Shown here piece by piece: positions 48,589-59,414 of a stretch of DNA of 64,000 nt (positions within the stretch are counted from its first letter, which is position 1; every line of letters begins with the position of its first letter). The DNA is taken from assembly GCF_012952295.1 (NCBI RefSeq), contig NZ_JABBCH010000011.1, forward strand, positions 1-64,000. The letters run 5' to 3'. Position numbers and translations under genes: made by a program. The DNA is from Crystallibacter degradans. GTDB taxonomy: Bacteria; Actinomycetota; Actinomycetes; Actinomycetales; Micrococcaceae. The notes under the pieces were generated by a model. That model was not told where the DNA came from, made no database searches, and saw only the letters and a list, made by a program, of their open reading frames with translations.

Positions 48589-49316
48589 TCCCGTCAGAAT
48601 AGAGCTCCCGCCTCCCATTTCTGACACCCCGCTCTCGCAGTCTTAGATTTCACTCTGACAAGACGCGAACTCCCATTCGCATGCTTCCTCTGGTGGCTTT
48701 GGCCTCAGTAGTGATACCAACGTCACTCCAAGGCATATTCTTGGTTATCGGCATTGTCGAAGAAACTGCCGACGCGGCCGGGCCGAGGCCGCTGACGCAT
48801 TCTGGATGAGGCACGAGACTTCCCGCAGACGTGCGGCGTCTGTCCGTTTCGAGGGTCTCACCGTGAGTTTGCGGGGCGTGCCGGCCGGTGAGCAGGACGT
48901 CCTCGCCGAACCGGTCCTTATGTCGTCGCTGCGGCCGGTGATCCGGCCGGCGGGGATGAACGGAGCCTTCCGCGTATCGAGATGTTTCGGGACTGGGGCG
49001 GTTACCGGGTTGATAGTGTCTTACGGATGCTGCAGGAAGGCGGGTCTCGGTGGCGGTGAGCCGGTAGGACCGTCGCGCGTCAGACATAATGGCAGGCGGT
49101 CCTGGATGTCGTTCCCTGAACGGCGCCGATGGTGCACCGATTTCACGCGTCAGGGCTGGGAAGGGGCCCGCGGCGCGGCGTGACGGTCGCACCGGAGACC
49201 GGGCCGACGGTCCGGGGACTTGATCCTCACCCCATAGACCGGCCGCCAGAGTGTCGCTGACCTGCACTGGGAGGGTAGACTGCCACCGTCTCCGTGTTGT
49301 ACTGGATAGGGACGAT
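48589..49316. other. intergenic region
   Basis: About 730 bases. A plus-strand stretch (MLPLVALASVVIPTSLQGIF, about 48679-48740) looks like a membrane-helix scrap; no gene is supportable. Confidence 0.4.
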
Positions 49317-50270
49317 ATGAAGCTAAGCCGTCGCCTGAGATCAGGTCTCGTTATCTCACCGGGCGAGGTTCCCGCCGCCTACGAACATCTAAAGAAGTTC
49401 CAGGCCCTGGCCGAGGAGCACGGCGACCGTGCCACCGGCACCTCCGGGTACGAGGCCGCGGCCCAGTACGTCGAACACCAACTCGCCAGCGCCGGCTACC
49501 GCAGCACGCGCCAGCACTTCACCTTCAAACACCGCGGCGAGCAGATCGAGACCTTCAACATCCTCGCCGAGACCGCATCCGGCAGCGACGAGAACGTGAT
49601 CATGCTCGGGGCCCACCTCGACGGGGTGCCCGGCTGTCCGGCGATCAATGACAACGGCTCCGGGGTGGCGGCCGTGCTAGAGGCCGCCAAAGCGCTCGGC
49701 CGGCAGGAGGGCCTCAGCAACACGGTGCGCTTCGCCTGGTGGGGGGCCGAGGAGTACAAGAAGGAGTACGGGTCCCGGCACTACGTCAAGCACCTGGCCA
49801 AGAGCGACAGTGAGGCACTCGGCAGGATCGCCGCCTACCTGAACTTCGACATGATCGCCTCGCCCAACCCCATCATCGGGGTCTACGACGCACGGGACCC
49901 CAAGCCCCATCACGACGTGCCCGAAGGTTCGACGGAGATCATGGACGTCTTCACTGACTACTTCGACACCCACGACCAGCCTTGGGTCGCCACCGATTGG
50001 GACGAGGACTCGGATCAGTTGTCGTTCGTGAAGAAGGGTGTCGCCGTGGGCGGGCTGTACACCGGAGACGACGAGAAGAAAACCACCAAGCAGGCCCGCC
50101 TCTTCGGCGGCACCGCCAAGCGGCCCTGCGATCCGAACTACCACCGGCCAAGCGATGACCTCAGCAACGTCGATCTGGAGGCGCTGAGCCTGATGACCGA
50201 CGCGATCACCCACGCCGCCACCCGCCTGGCCCACGACCACAGCGCCCTCAAGCCAGCGGGGCACCGGTAG
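49317..50270 (+). CDS. M28-family zinc aminopeptidase-like protein
   Basis: This 317-residue protein has the M28 metal ligands in the usual order: His and Asp in NVIMLGAHLDGVPGCPAIND with NGSG following, the catalytic and bridging Glu pair in VRFAWWGAEEYKKEYGSRHY, Asp in AYLNFDMIASPNPIIG, and His near the end in CDPNYHRPSDDLSNVD. No signal peptide is obvious from the ATG at 49317 (AGGGA upstream), so it may act in the cytoplasm or use an unrecognised route. It has few remnants around it and very clean GC-rich codons, and lies next to a serine recombinase gene, suggesting co-transfer. Confidence 0.87.
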   Translation: MKLSRRLRSGLVISPGEVPAAYEHLKKFQALAEEHGDRATGTSGYEAAAQYVEHQLASAGYRSTRQHFTFKHRGEQIETFNILAETASGSDENVIMLGAHLDGVPGCPAINDNGSGVAAVLEAAKALGRQEGLSNTVRFAWWGAEEYKKEYGSRHYVKHLAKSDSEALGRIAAYLNFDMIASPNPIIGVYDARDPKPHHDVPEGSTEIMDVFTDYFDTHDQPWVATDWDEDSDQLSFVKKGVAVGGLYTGDDEKKTTKQARLFGGTAKRPCDPNYHRPSDDLSNVDLEALSLMTDAITHAATRLAHDHSALKPAGHR

Positions 50271-50754
50271 AACCCCTCCCCAAAGATCGAGGTGAGCCAG
50301 ACTGCCGCGGCCACAGGGATGGCGACCTCATAGCCGAGACGATCGCGCTCACGGCGCAGATCGCGCCGAAGTCCCGGACCCATGTCCCAGGCACCGATCT
50401 AGGGAAACACCAACCGCTGCTGAAGCTTCCGTTCGCGTGCACCCTCCAGCTCGGCCGCGACCCCGGAGTGGGCTCCCTTAGACGTTTCCGCTCTGAAAAG
50501 AAGGCCGGACTCCGGACGAGCCCTTCAGGACGGATGCGCTCGATGGATGTCACGGCTACATGATGGCACGGACCGCCGACACGAGACACGACGCACCTCG
50601 ACCTCACGTCTCTGATGGACGCCCGCAAGCCGGTCCCTCGATCGGACAAACCCACCTTGACTAGCAGTGTCGAGGTGGCTGACTGGACACCATCCCATAT
50701 AGATAGACCAGTGAACTGGCCGGTGACGGGGAGTTATGTGACACACTCATTGGC
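50271..50754. other. intergenic region upstream of the recombinase
   Basis: About 480 bases, more AT-rich towards 50700. A recombination (res-like) site would be expected just upstream of the recombinase, but I cannot identify one. Confidence 0.4.
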
Positions 50755-51354
50755 ATGGCTGAATTACTTGTTGGTTACGCCAGATGCTCGACCGAGGAGC
50801 AGGACCTCACCGCGCAGCGCGACGCGTTGGCTCGCCTCGGCGTCGCCACGGAACGGATCTATGTCGATCACGGACTCACCGGAACCAATAGAAATCGGCC
50901 AGGGCTGCGCGAGGCAATGGCGGCCTGCCGTGCTGGCGACACGTTGATTGTGACCAAGCTGGACCGTTTGGCCCGGTCCGTTCGAGACGCCCATGACATC
51001 GCAGACGATCTGGCAAGTCGGGAAATCAAACTGAACATCGGGGGCTCAGTCCACGATCCGACCGACCCTATGGGCAAGCTTCTATTCAACGTCCTGGCAA
51101 TGATCGCGGAGTTCGAAACCGACCTCATTCGTTCTCGAACCCGCGAGGGCATGAAAATCGCCAAGGCCAAAGGCCGCCTGCGCGGCAAACAACCGAAACT
51201 GTCGCCCAAGCAGGAAGCTCATCTTTACAAGCTGCACATCGCTGGCGAACACACCATGTATGAACTGGCTGAGCTGTTCTCCGTTGGCCGATCCACCGTC
51301 TACCGCGCCATCGAAAGAGCAAAGCTAAAGTCCACCAAGGAGGACGGTGCTTGA
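50755..51354 (+). CDS. serine recombinase (resolvase/invertase family)
   Basis: This 199-residue protein of the Tn3-resolvase/Hin family has the catalytic serine in LVGYARCSTEEQDLTAQRDA (near residue 12). Arg and helix-E motifs are DTLIVTKLDRLARSVRDAHD and FNVLAMIAEFETDLIRSRTR, and the C-terminal helix-turn-helix is YELAELFSVGRSTVYRAIER. It appears complete. Such enzymes resolve transposon cointegrates or invert DNA segments. It marks the border between the accessory region and the compact core genes that start at 51441. Confidence 0.92.
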   Translation: MAELLVGYARCSTEEQDLTAQRDALARLGVATERIYVDHGLTGTNRNRPGLREAMAACRAGDTLIVTKLDRLARSVRDAHDIADDLASREIKLNIGGSVHDPTDPMGKLLFNVLAMIAEFETDLIRSRTREGMKIAKAKGRLRGKQPKLSPKQEAHLYKLHIAGEHTMYELAELFSVGRSTVYRAIERAKLKSTKEDGA

Positions 51355-51376
51355 GCTGTGCAGGCGCCATCTGATG

Positions 51377-51411
51377 ATGGAGGCACCGCAGCTCTGCCGC
51401 GGTGCCTCCAT
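51377..51411. terminator. terminator between recombinase and nrdF
   Basis: A 13-bp perfect stem (51377-51389 with 51399-51411) with a nine-base loop lies between the convergent recombinase and nrdF genes and could serve both. Confidence 0.75.
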
Positions 51412-51440
51412 TGTGAACGGGTCCTGAAGTAAAACAGGCC

Positions 51441-52556
<1,116 letters not shown>

Positions 52557-52573
52557 TCAGTTGCTTTGGGCTA

Positions 52574-54742
52574 CTACAGCATGCAGCTGACGCAGCCCTC
52601 CACCTCCGTGCCTTCCAGCGCGAGCTGGCGCAGGCGGATGTAGTAGATGGTCTTGATGCCCTTGCGCCACGCGTAGATCTGGGACTTGTTGATGTCGCGG
52701 GTGGTGGCGGTGTCCTTGAAGAACAGCGTCAGGGACAGGCCCTGGTCCACGTGCTGCGTTGCAACGGCGTAGGTGTCGATGATCTTCTCGTAGCCGATTT
52801 CGTACGCGTCCTGGTAGTAGTCCAGGTTGTCATTGGTCAGGTAAGGAGCCGGGTAGTACACGCGGCCGATCTTGCCTTCCTTGCGGATCTCGATCTTCGA
52901 CGCCACCGGGTGGATCGAGGACGTGGAGTTGTTGATGTAGGAGATCGAGCCTGTCGGCGGGACAGCCTGCAGGTTCTGGTTGTAGATCCCATGCTCCATG
53001 ACCGAGGCCTTCAGCTCCCGCCAGTCCTCTTGGGTGGGAATGTGGATGCCGTCGAACAGCGCCTTGACCTTCTCGGTCTGGGGCTCCCAGACCTGGTCCG
53101 TGTACTTGTCGAAGAACTCGCCGCTGGCGTACTTGGACTTCTCGAATCCGCCGAAGGTCCGGCCGGTCTCCATAGCAATCCGGTTGGACGAACGGATTGC
53201 GTGGTAGACCACGGAGTAGAAGTAGATGTTGGTGAAGTCCAGGCCTTCTTCGGAACCGTAGTGGACCCGTTCCCGGGCCAGGTAGCCGTGCAGGTTCATC
53301 TGGCCCAGGCCAATGGCGTGCGACTGGTCATTGCCCTTGGCGATCGACGGTACGGAGCCGATGTTGGACATGTCCGACACCGCGGTCAACGTGCGGATGG
53401 CGGTCTCGATCGTCCGGCCGAAGTCCGGCGAGTCCATGGTCTTGGCAATGTTCAGCGAGCCCAGGTTGCAGGAGATGTCCTTGCCGGTCTCGTCGTAAGA
53501 CAGGTCGTCATGGTACGTGGTCGGCTGCGAAACCTGCAGGATCTCCGAGCACAGGTTGGACATGATGATTTTGCCGTCGATCGGGTTGGCCCGGTTCACC
53601 GTGTCCTCGAACATGATGTACGGGTAGCCGGACTCGAACTGGATCTCCGCCAGGGTCTGGAAGAAGTCGCGCGCCTTGATCTTGGTCTTCTTGATTCGGC
53701 TGTCATCCACCATCTCGTAGTACTTCTCGGTCACCGAGATGTCCGAGAAGGGCATGCCGTAGACCTTCTCCACGTCATACGGGGAGAAGAGGTACATGTC
53801 CTCGCCCTTTTTGGCGAGTTCGAAGGTGATATCCGGAATTACGACGCCGAGCGAGAGGGTCTTGATCCGGACCTTCTCGTCCGCGTTTTCGCGCTTGGTA
53901 TCCAGGAACCGGTAGATGTCCGGGTGGTGCGCGTGCAGGTAGACGGCACCGGCGCCCTGGCGCGCACCGAGCTGGTTGGCGTAGGAGAAGCTGTCTTCGA
54001 GCAGCTTCATCACGGGGATGACGCCGGAGGACTGGTTCTCGATCTGCTTGATCGGCGCGCCGACCTCGCGGATGTTGGTCAGGGCAAAGGCGACGCCGCC
54101 GCCGCGCTTGGACAGCTGCAGGGCGGAGTTGATGGAGCGGCCGATGGACTCCATGTTGTCTTCGATGCGCAGCAGGAAGCAGGAGACCAGCTCACCGCGC
54201 TGCTTCTTGCCGGCGTTGAGGAAGGTCGGCGTGGCCGGCTGGAAACGTCCCTCGATGATTTCGTCCATCATCTGGGTGGCGAGCTGCTCGTCGCCGCGGG
54301 CGAGGTGGAGGGCCACCATGCAGACGCGGTCTTCGTAGCGCTCCAGGAAACGCTTGCCGTCGAACGTCTTCAGTGTGTAGGAAGTGTAGAACTTGAAGGC
54401 ACCCAGGAAGGTTTCAAACCGGAACTTCTTCTTGTATGCGCGGTCCCACAGGCCTCGCATGAAGTTCATGGTGTACTGGTCAAGCGTTTCACGCTCGTAG
54501 TAGTCATTCTTGACCAGGTAGTCCAGCTTCTCCTCAAGGTCGTGGAAGAAGACGGTGTTGTTGTTGACATGCTGGAGGAAGTACTGGTGTGCCGCCTCCC
54601 GGTCCGCCTCGAACTGGATCTTGCCGTCGGGACCGTACAGATTCAACATGGCGTTGAGCTCGTGGTAACCCAGGCCCTTGTACGCCTCGGGCAGCTCCGG
54701 CTTCGAATCCGCTACTGCTGGGTCTTCAACTGTCGTTTCCAA
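52574..54742 (-). CDS. nrdE: class Ib ribonucleotide reductase alpha subunit
   Basis: This 722-residue protein has a short class Ib N-terminus (no ATP-cone). The active-site cysteine region is [20 protein letters not shown] and [20 protein letters not shown], and the C-terminal redox pair is GCVSCML. It reduces ribonucleoside diphosphates to deoxyribonucleotides with electrons from NrdH. Its start overlaps the end of nrdI by 31 bases, indicating coupling. Confidence 0.96.
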   Translation of the reverse strand: METTVEDPAVADSKPELPEAYKGLGYHELNAMLNLYGPDGKIQFEADREAAHQYFLQHVNNNTVFFHDLEEKLDYLVKNDYYERETLDQYTMNFMRGLWDRAYKKKFRFETFLGAFKFYTSYTLKTFDGKRFLERYEDRVCMVALHLARGDEQLATQMMDEIIEGRFQPATPTFLNAGKKQRGELVSCFLLRIEDNMESIGRSINSALQLSKRGGGVAFALTNIREVGAPIKQIENQSSGVIPVMKLLEDSFSYANQLGARQGAGAVYLHAHHPDIYRFLDTKRENADEKVRIKTLSLGVVIPDITFELAKKGEDMYLFSPYDVEKVYGMPFSDISVTEKYYEMVDDSRIKKTKIKARDFFQTLAEIQFESGYPYIMFEDTVNRANPIDGKIIMSNLCSEILQVSQPTTYHDDLSYDETGKDISCNLGSLNIAKTMDSPDFGRTIETAIRTLTAVSDMSNIGSVPSIAKGNDQSHAIGLGQMNLHGYLARERVHYGSEEGLDFTNIYFYSVVYHAIRSSNRIAMETGRTFGGFEKSKYASGEFFDKYTDQVWEPQTEKVKALFDGIHIPTQEDWRELKASVMEHGIYNQNLQAVPPTGSISYINNSTSSIHPVASKIEIRKEGKIGRVYYPAPYLTNDNLDYYQDAYEIGYEKIIDTYAVATQHVDQGLSLTLFFKDTATTRDINKSQIYAWRKGIKTIYYIRLRQLALEGTEVEGCVSCML

Positions 54743-55197
54743 AAGTCTTCCAATCCTTGTTTCACACGCTCGACGTCGTCCGACGTGCCCATGAGCTCAA
54801 ATCTGTAAAGGTGCGGTACTTCGCATTTGGCCGCGATCTTGTCCGCGGCCAGGCAGTAAGTAGTACCGAAGTTCGTGTTTCCGGCGCCGATAACGCCCCT
54901 GAGCTGCGATCTGTTTCCCTCGTTGCCGAGGAACTTGAGCACTTGCTTGGGAATCGAATTCCGGCCTGATTCCCCACCGTAAGTGGGAACAATCAGAACG
55001 TAAGGTTTCCGGGCATAAATCGTTTCTTCCTGGGTACGCAGCGGGATTCTTGCCGCTTCCACACCCAGCTTCGTGACAAATCGGTGCGTATTGTCCGACG
55101 CCGAAGAGAAGTAGATCAGTGACGCACTGGTCGATGAACCGGGGCCTGCTCCGGAGCCGTGCGTCATGGCTCCTTTTGCCATCAGCGTAGCTGCCAT
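54712..55197 (-). CDS. nrdI: flavodoxin-like class Ib RNR activator
   Basis: This 161-residue protein has the NrdI flavodoxin fold: FMN-phosphate loop [20 protein letters not shown], then [20 protein letters not shown] and [20 protein letters not shown]. NrdI supplies oxidant for assembling the Mn2-tyrosyl cofactor of NrdF. GGGAGG precedes the ATG at 55197. Confidence 0.95.
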   Translation of the reverse strand: MAATLMAKGAMTHGSGAGPGSSTSASLIYFSSASDNTHRFVTKLGVEAARIPLRTQEETIYARKPYVLIVPTYGGESGRNSIPKQVLKFLGNEGNRSQLRGVIGAGNTNFGTTYCLAADKIAAKCEVPHLYRFELMGTSDDVERVKQGLEDFWKRQLKTQQ

Positions 55198-55225
55198 GGA
55201 GATTGCCTCCCGACTTTGTTGGAAA

Positions 55226-55471
55226 TCAGGCCACCGAAGTAGCCGCAGACTGGGCGAGCTCGGCGATCTTGTCCGGGCGGAACCCGGACCAGTGATCCTG
55301 CTCGGTGACGACTACAGGAGCCTGCATGTAGCCGAGCGAACGGACGCGCTCCAGTGCAGCCGGGTCCTGGGAGAGATCAACGCTCTGGTAGGCGATGCCC
55401 TTCTTGTCCAGAGCTCGGTAAGTTGCGTTGCACTGCACGCATGCTGGCTTCGTGTAAACCGTTACAGTCAT
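55226..55471 (-). CDS. nrdH: glutaredoxin-like electron donor for RNR
   Basis: This 81-residue glutaredoxin-like protein has the active site [20 protein letters not shown] (CVQC) and the C-terminal WSGFRPDKI motif of NrdH. It is reduced by thioredoxin reductase and passes electrons to NrdE. GGGGAGAGG lies before the ATG. First gene of the nrdHIEF operon. Confidence 0.95.
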   Translation of the reverse strand: MTVTVYTKPACVQCNATYRALDKKGIAYQSVDLSQDPAALERVRSLGYMQAPVVVTEQDHWSGFRPDKIAELAQSAATSVA

Positions 55472-55583
55472 GGTCCCTCTCCCCTAAAACTTGGTGACTA
55501 TTAGTCGCTGTCTGTCGGGATTCAAGTTGGTAGTTCAGGTGTTCCTGAGTCTGTCCCTGCCAGCGGTTTCAATCTACTACATC

Positions 55584-55597
55584 CACTACATCTAGTG
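55584..55597. promoter_or_regulatory. NrdR box 1
   Basis: CACTA and TAGTG flank CATC, matching the palindromic NrdR box seen before actinobacterial nrd operons. It lies 113 bases upstream of the nrdH start. NrdR represses RNR genes when dATP is high. Confidence 0.7.
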
Positions 55598-55614
55598 CAC
55601 GCCTCTGGGGCGAA

Positions 55615-55630
55615 CCCCTAGATGATGTAT
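55615..55630. promoter_or_regulatory. NrdR box 2 (weaker)
   Basis: CCCCTAGATGATGTAT is a partial NrdR palindrome centred about 32 bases from box 1, i.e. three helical turns, the usual spacing of paired NrdR boxes. Confidence 0.5.
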
Positions 55631-55983
55631 TACAAGTATGTCATTTGTGCGTCCGTCAGTCCACAGGCATTGGGGATAATTCCTGCTCCCGGCCCTTGAT
55701 TTCGCGCAGTTTTCACTCCCCCGTCCACAAGCTGTGGACAACGATCCCCACAGACACAAATACTTCGTGTCGCTGATTCTCCGGGCGTGTCGAATAGCGT
55801 TGGCCGTCACCCTGGCCAGTGGCCGGTTACACAGATCTACCCGGGGTGGAAGCTGCTCCCGCTGTGATTTGTTGCCTCTGCCGACACCGGCACTGCAGGT
55901 TCAGTTGCCCTGCTCCCGTGTCCTGCCCCTGCCGGTGCATAAGATGCCATTAACACAACATTCGCCGAGCGTGAGGAATTCCG
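55631..55983. other. intergenic region upstream of nrdH and LysR gene
   Basis: About 350 bases shared by two divergent genes; promoters are expected but I cannot place them firmly. Confidence 0.4.
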
Positions 55984-56907
55984 ATGGTCAACCCGGTCCA
56001 TTTGCGCACACTGCTGGAGGTGACCCGGCGCGGCTCGTTCGCTGCCGCCGCCGTGCAGCTCGGCTACACGGCCTCCGCCGTCTCGCAGCAGATGTCCGCT
56101 TTGGAGCGCGAGGCCGGGGTGACCCTTTTTGAGCGTTCAGCACGCAGTGTCCGCCCTACCGAGACCGCATTCGTCATGGCCCGCCATGCTGCGAAGGTCC
56201 TGACCGACATCGACGCCCTGCTGGCGGCAACCTCGCGTACCCATGACACCACCGCCCAGGAAGTCCGGCTGGGGATCTTTCCAAGTCTGGCTACGTATGC
56301 GTTGCCGAGACTGCTCCGCCTGCCGCAGTGGCCCAATCTGGGCATCAATCTGAAAGTTTTCGTGGCGGAACCGGCCCAGACCATCCAGGGCCTGCGCACC
56401 GGCGGCGAACTGGATCTGGCGCTGGTGTACCAGGTAGGCCAGGGCGGACTGGCCTGGCCGCATTCGGTCAACAGGCAATGGCTGGGCGACGATAATTTCC
56501 GCGTGGTCCTGCCGGAATCGTGGGGGCTGCAGGCCGGCTCCCAGGTCTCCGCGTCGCAGCTGGCGGAAATGCCCTGGATCATGCATCACCCCGGCACCTC
56601 CGATGCCACGGTAATCGAACGGCTCTTCGCCAGCTGCAACCTCCACCCGCGGGTGGTCGCCTATTGCGACGACTTCAACGCCAGCCTCGAAATGGCATCC
56701 GCCGGATTCGGGGCGGCTCTGGTGCCCGAGCTGGCCATGCAGCACATGGACAGCGGCGTGGTGGTCCTGGATGTGCCGGAAATCCGCCTGGCCCGGAACA
56801 TTTTTGCCCTGCTCATCAATGAAAAGCAGAATGCCCAGGTCGGCCTGTTCATGGAACAGCTCTCCGATATCCTCCGCGGCCTGAGCATCAGCCCGCGGCG
56901 CCGCTGA
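55984..56907 (+). CDS. LysR-family transcriptional regulator
   Basis: This 307-residue protein has an N-terminal winged helix-turn-helix (VNPVHLRTLLEVTRRGSFAA, then LGYTASAVSQQMSALEREAG) and a C-terminal effector domain with RLGIFPSLATYALPRLLRL and the late GFGAALVPELAM. Divergent from nrdH and convergent with metE. Family members are often autoregulated; no T-N11-A box was located. The effector is unknown; a link to methionine genes by proximity alone is weak. Confidence 0.92.
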   Translation: MVNPVHLRTLLEVTRRGSFAAAAVQLGYTASAVSQQMSALEREAGVTLFERSARSVRPTETAFVMARHAAKVLTDIDALLAATSRTHDTTAQEVRLGIFPSLATYALPRLLRLPQWPNLGINLKVFVAEPAQTIQGLRTGGELDLALVYQVGQGGLAWPHSVNRQWLGDDNFRVVLPESWGLQAGSQVSASQLAEMPWIMHHPGTSDATVIERLFASCNLHPRVVAYCDDFNASLEMASAGFGAALVPELAMQHMDSGVVVLDVPEIRLARNIFALLINEKQNAQVGLFMEQLSDILRGLSISPRRR

Positions 56908-56930
56908 CCAGACGCTGGGGCCGCCATGGA

Positions 56931-56978
56931 AAAACGCGATGTCCCGGCAGGCAGCAGCCGGCCGGGACATCGCGTTTT
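56931..56978. terminator. bidirectional terminator between LysR gene and metE
   Basis: An 18-bp perfect stem (56931-56948 with 56961-56978) with a 12-base loop. It begins with AAAA and ends with TTTT, so it reads as an intrinsic terminator on both strands, serving the convergent LysR and metE genes. Confidence 0.9.
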
Positions 56979-56995
56979 GAACGTGTCGAAAAGTG

Positions 56996-59335
56996 CTAGC
57001 CGGCCAGGCTATCCACCAGTGATGCGCGCACCGCCCGGGCCGCCTGCACAAGGTTCTCCAGGGACGCCTTGGTCTCCGGGTAGGCGCGGGTCTTCAAGCC
57101 GCAGTCCGGGTTGACCCACAGCTGGCGCACCGGCACATGTGCAACGGCGGCAGCCAGTAGTTCCTGAAGCTCGGCTGCCGACGGGATTCGCGGCGAGTGG
57201 ATGTCGTAGATCCCCGGTCCCACGCCTCTGGCAAAGCCGTGCTGCTCGAGGTCCTTGACTACCTCCATCCGGGATCGGGCCGCCTCGATGCTTGTCACGT
57301 CCGCGTCCAAGGCATCGATGGCGTCGATGATCTCGCCGAATTCGGAATAGCACAGATGCGTATGGATCTGCGTGGCGGCGGCCACGCCGGAAGTGGCGAG
57401 CCTGAAGGAGTCAACGGACCAGCGCAAGTAGTCCGCGTGGTCGCGCCGGCGCAACGGCAGCAGTTCCCGCAACGCAGGCTCATCCACCTGGATGATCTTG
57501 ATGCCGGCTTCCTGCAGGTCCGAAATTTCGTCCCGCAATGCCAGTGCCACCTGGTTGGCGGTCTCCTCCAGCGGCTGGTCGTCCCGGACAAAGGACCAGG
57601 CCAGAATGGTCACGGGCCCGGTCAGCATTCCCTTCACCGGCTTCTCCGTCAGCGACTGCGCGTAGCGTGTCCACGGAACCGTGATCGGCGCCGGACGGCT
57701 GACGTCGCCCCAGAGAATGGAGGGGCGGGTGCAGCGGCTGCCGTAGGACTGAACCCAGCCGTGCACTGTAACGTCGAAGCCGTCCAGGTTCTCGGCAAAA
57801 TACTGCACCATGTCGTTGCGCTCGGGCTCTCCGTGGACCAACACGTCGAGACCCAGCTCTTCCTGCAGTTCGATGACGCCCTTGATCTCGTCCTTCATGA
57901 GCTGCTCGTAGGCACCGGCCGCCAGTTCCCCTTTCAGCGCGCGGGCACGGGCCAGCCGGATGTCGCGGGTTTGCGGGAAGGATCCAATGGTGGTCGTGGG
58001 CAGCGCGGGCAGCCGGAGCACGTCCTGCTGCGCGATCCGCCGGCTCTCGAAGTCACCGCGGGTGAAGTCGGCCGGAACCAGTCCCCCGGTCCGGGCGCGC
58101 ACTGCGCTTTGCCGTACGCCCGGAGACTGCCGGCGGGTTTCCAGGACGGCAGCAGCGGCGGCGATCTGTGCGGCATTCGCTTCCGGCTTGCCTACCGCGC
58201 GGGCCAGGGTGCGGACCTCCTCCACCTTCTGATCGGCGAAGGCGAGCCAGCTGCGCAGGACCGGGTCCAGCTGCTGCTCCTGCTCTGCATCGTGCGGAAC
58301 GTGGAAAAGCGAGGTCGACGTCGCAACGGCAAGCCGGGAAACGGACTCCTCCAAACGTCCCAGCTTGTCTGCTGCGGCGGCCAAATCTGCCTTCCAGATG
58401 TTCTCTCCGTCCACCAGGCCTGCGACCAGCACGGTGCTCCCCAGGGCCTCCAGCTCCGCCGCGGCGGGGACGGCGCCGTTGACGAGGTCCAGGTGGAGGG
58501 CATCGACGCCGGAAGCTGCCAGCACGGGCAGCAGCCCGTCCAGCGAGCCGTAGGACGATGTCACCAGTAGGCGCGGCCGCTGCGGGGCCTGAAGTTCCGT
58601 GGCCAGCGCGGTGTAGGCCAGCCGTACCGCCTCCGCCAGTTCCCCTTCGTGCAAGTCCTGGTCGGCCACCAGGGCCGGCTCCTCGAGCTGGACCCACTCA
58701 ACCCCGGCCGCCGCCAGCGTGCGGAGGACCTCGGCGTAGGCCGGCAGCACATCGGGCAGCCGCGACAGCGGCTCGAAGCCCGCGCCGGCGTCGTCTGCTG
58801 CTTTGCTCAGGAGCAGGAAGCTGACCGGTCCCACGAGCACTGGCCTGGTGGTGAAACCTGCCTGACGTGCCGCCGTGAAGTTCTCCACGATCCATTCATT
58901 GGCGATCTGGAATGCCGTCTCCGGGCCCAGTTCGGGGACCAGGTAATGGTAGTTCGTGTCGAACCACTTGGTCATCTCCAACGGAGCGCGGTCGGCGTCG
59001 CCGCGGGCTAGCGTGAAGTAGGCGTCGAGCCCCAGCCTGCCCTCGCCGTCGAACAGGTCGGCAAAGCGGGATGGAACCGCGCCCAGCGTCACGGCGGTGT
59101 CCAGGACCTGGTCATAGTAAGAGAACGACGCCGGGACCGCCGACGCGTGCGCGTCCAGACCGAGTTCGGTCAGGTGCGCGTAGCTGCGGTGGCGCAGGTC
59201 CTGGCAGGTTTGCTCCAGCTCGGCTGCAGTTCTGGCGCCGGACCAGAAGTTCTCCAGAGCCTTCTTCAGCTCCCGGCGGGGTCCGATTCTGGGGTAGCCA
59301 AGAATGGTGGCAGCGGGGAAAGTATTGTCAGTCAT
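56996..59335 (-). CDS. metE: cobalamin-independent methionine synthase
   Basis: This 779-residue two-barrel protein is 5-methyltetrahydropteroyltriglutamate-homocysteine methyltransferase. Key blocks are ATILGYPRIGPRRELKKALE at the start, GLDVLVHGEPERNDMVQYFA, the zinc-ligand region IHTHLCYSEFGEIIDAIDAL (His and Cys) and the final ligand in WVNPDCGLKTRAYPE. It makes methionine from homocysteine. The ATG at 59335 has AAGGAC before it. It lies 79 bases downstream of metF in the same direction, so the two probably form one transcript. Confidence 0.96.
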   Translation of the reverse strand: MTDNTFPAATILGYPRIGPRRELKKALENFWSGARTAAELEQTCQDLRHRSYAHLTELGLDAHASAVPASFSYYDQVLDTAVTLGAVPSRFADLFDGEGRLGLDAYFTLARGDADRAPLEMTKWFDTNYHYLVPELGPETAFQIANEWIVENFTAARQAGFTTRPVLVGPVSFLLLSKAADDAGAGFEPLSRLPDVLPAYAEVLRTLAAAGVEWVQLEEPALVADQDLHEGELAEAVRLAYTALATELQAPQRPRLLVTSSYGSLDGLLPVLAASGVDALHLDLVNGAVPAAAELEALGSTVLVAGLVDGENIWKADLAAAADKLGRLEESVSRLAVATSTSLFHVPHDAEQEQQLDPVLRSWLAFADQKVEEVRTLARAVGKPEANAAQIAAAAAVLETRRQSPGVRQSAVRARTGGLVPADFTRGDFESRRIAQQDVLRLPALPTTTIGSFPQTRDIRLARARALKGELAAGAYEQLMKDEIKGVIELQEELGLDVLVHGEPERNDMVQYFAENLDGFDVTVHGWVQSYGSRCTRPSILWGDVSRPAPITVPWTRYAQSLTEKPVKGMLTGPVTILAWSFVRDDQPLEETANQVALALRDEISDLQEAGIKIIQVDEPALRELLPLRRRDHADYLRWSVDSFRLATSGVAAATQIHTHLCYSEFGEIIDAIDALDADVTSIEAARSRMEVVKDLEQHGFARGVGPGIYDIHSPRIPSAAELQELLAAAVAHVPVRQLWVNPDCGLKTRAYPETKASLENLVQAARAVRASLVDSLAG

Positions 59336-59414
59336 GGGATAAGTCCTTAATTCTGGTGTAGCGCAGAAGATGAGTTGCGGCGGTAGCCCTTTGGGCGCCG
59401 TCGTGGGTGAGGTT

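Noticed and set aside
52751-54808. 685-residue open frame opposite nrdE
   Set aside because: Complement-strand shadow of nrdE; Val/Leu/Gly-rich with no family features.
57197-58570. 457-residue open frame opposite metE
   Set aside because: Antisense shadow of a highly conserved gene.
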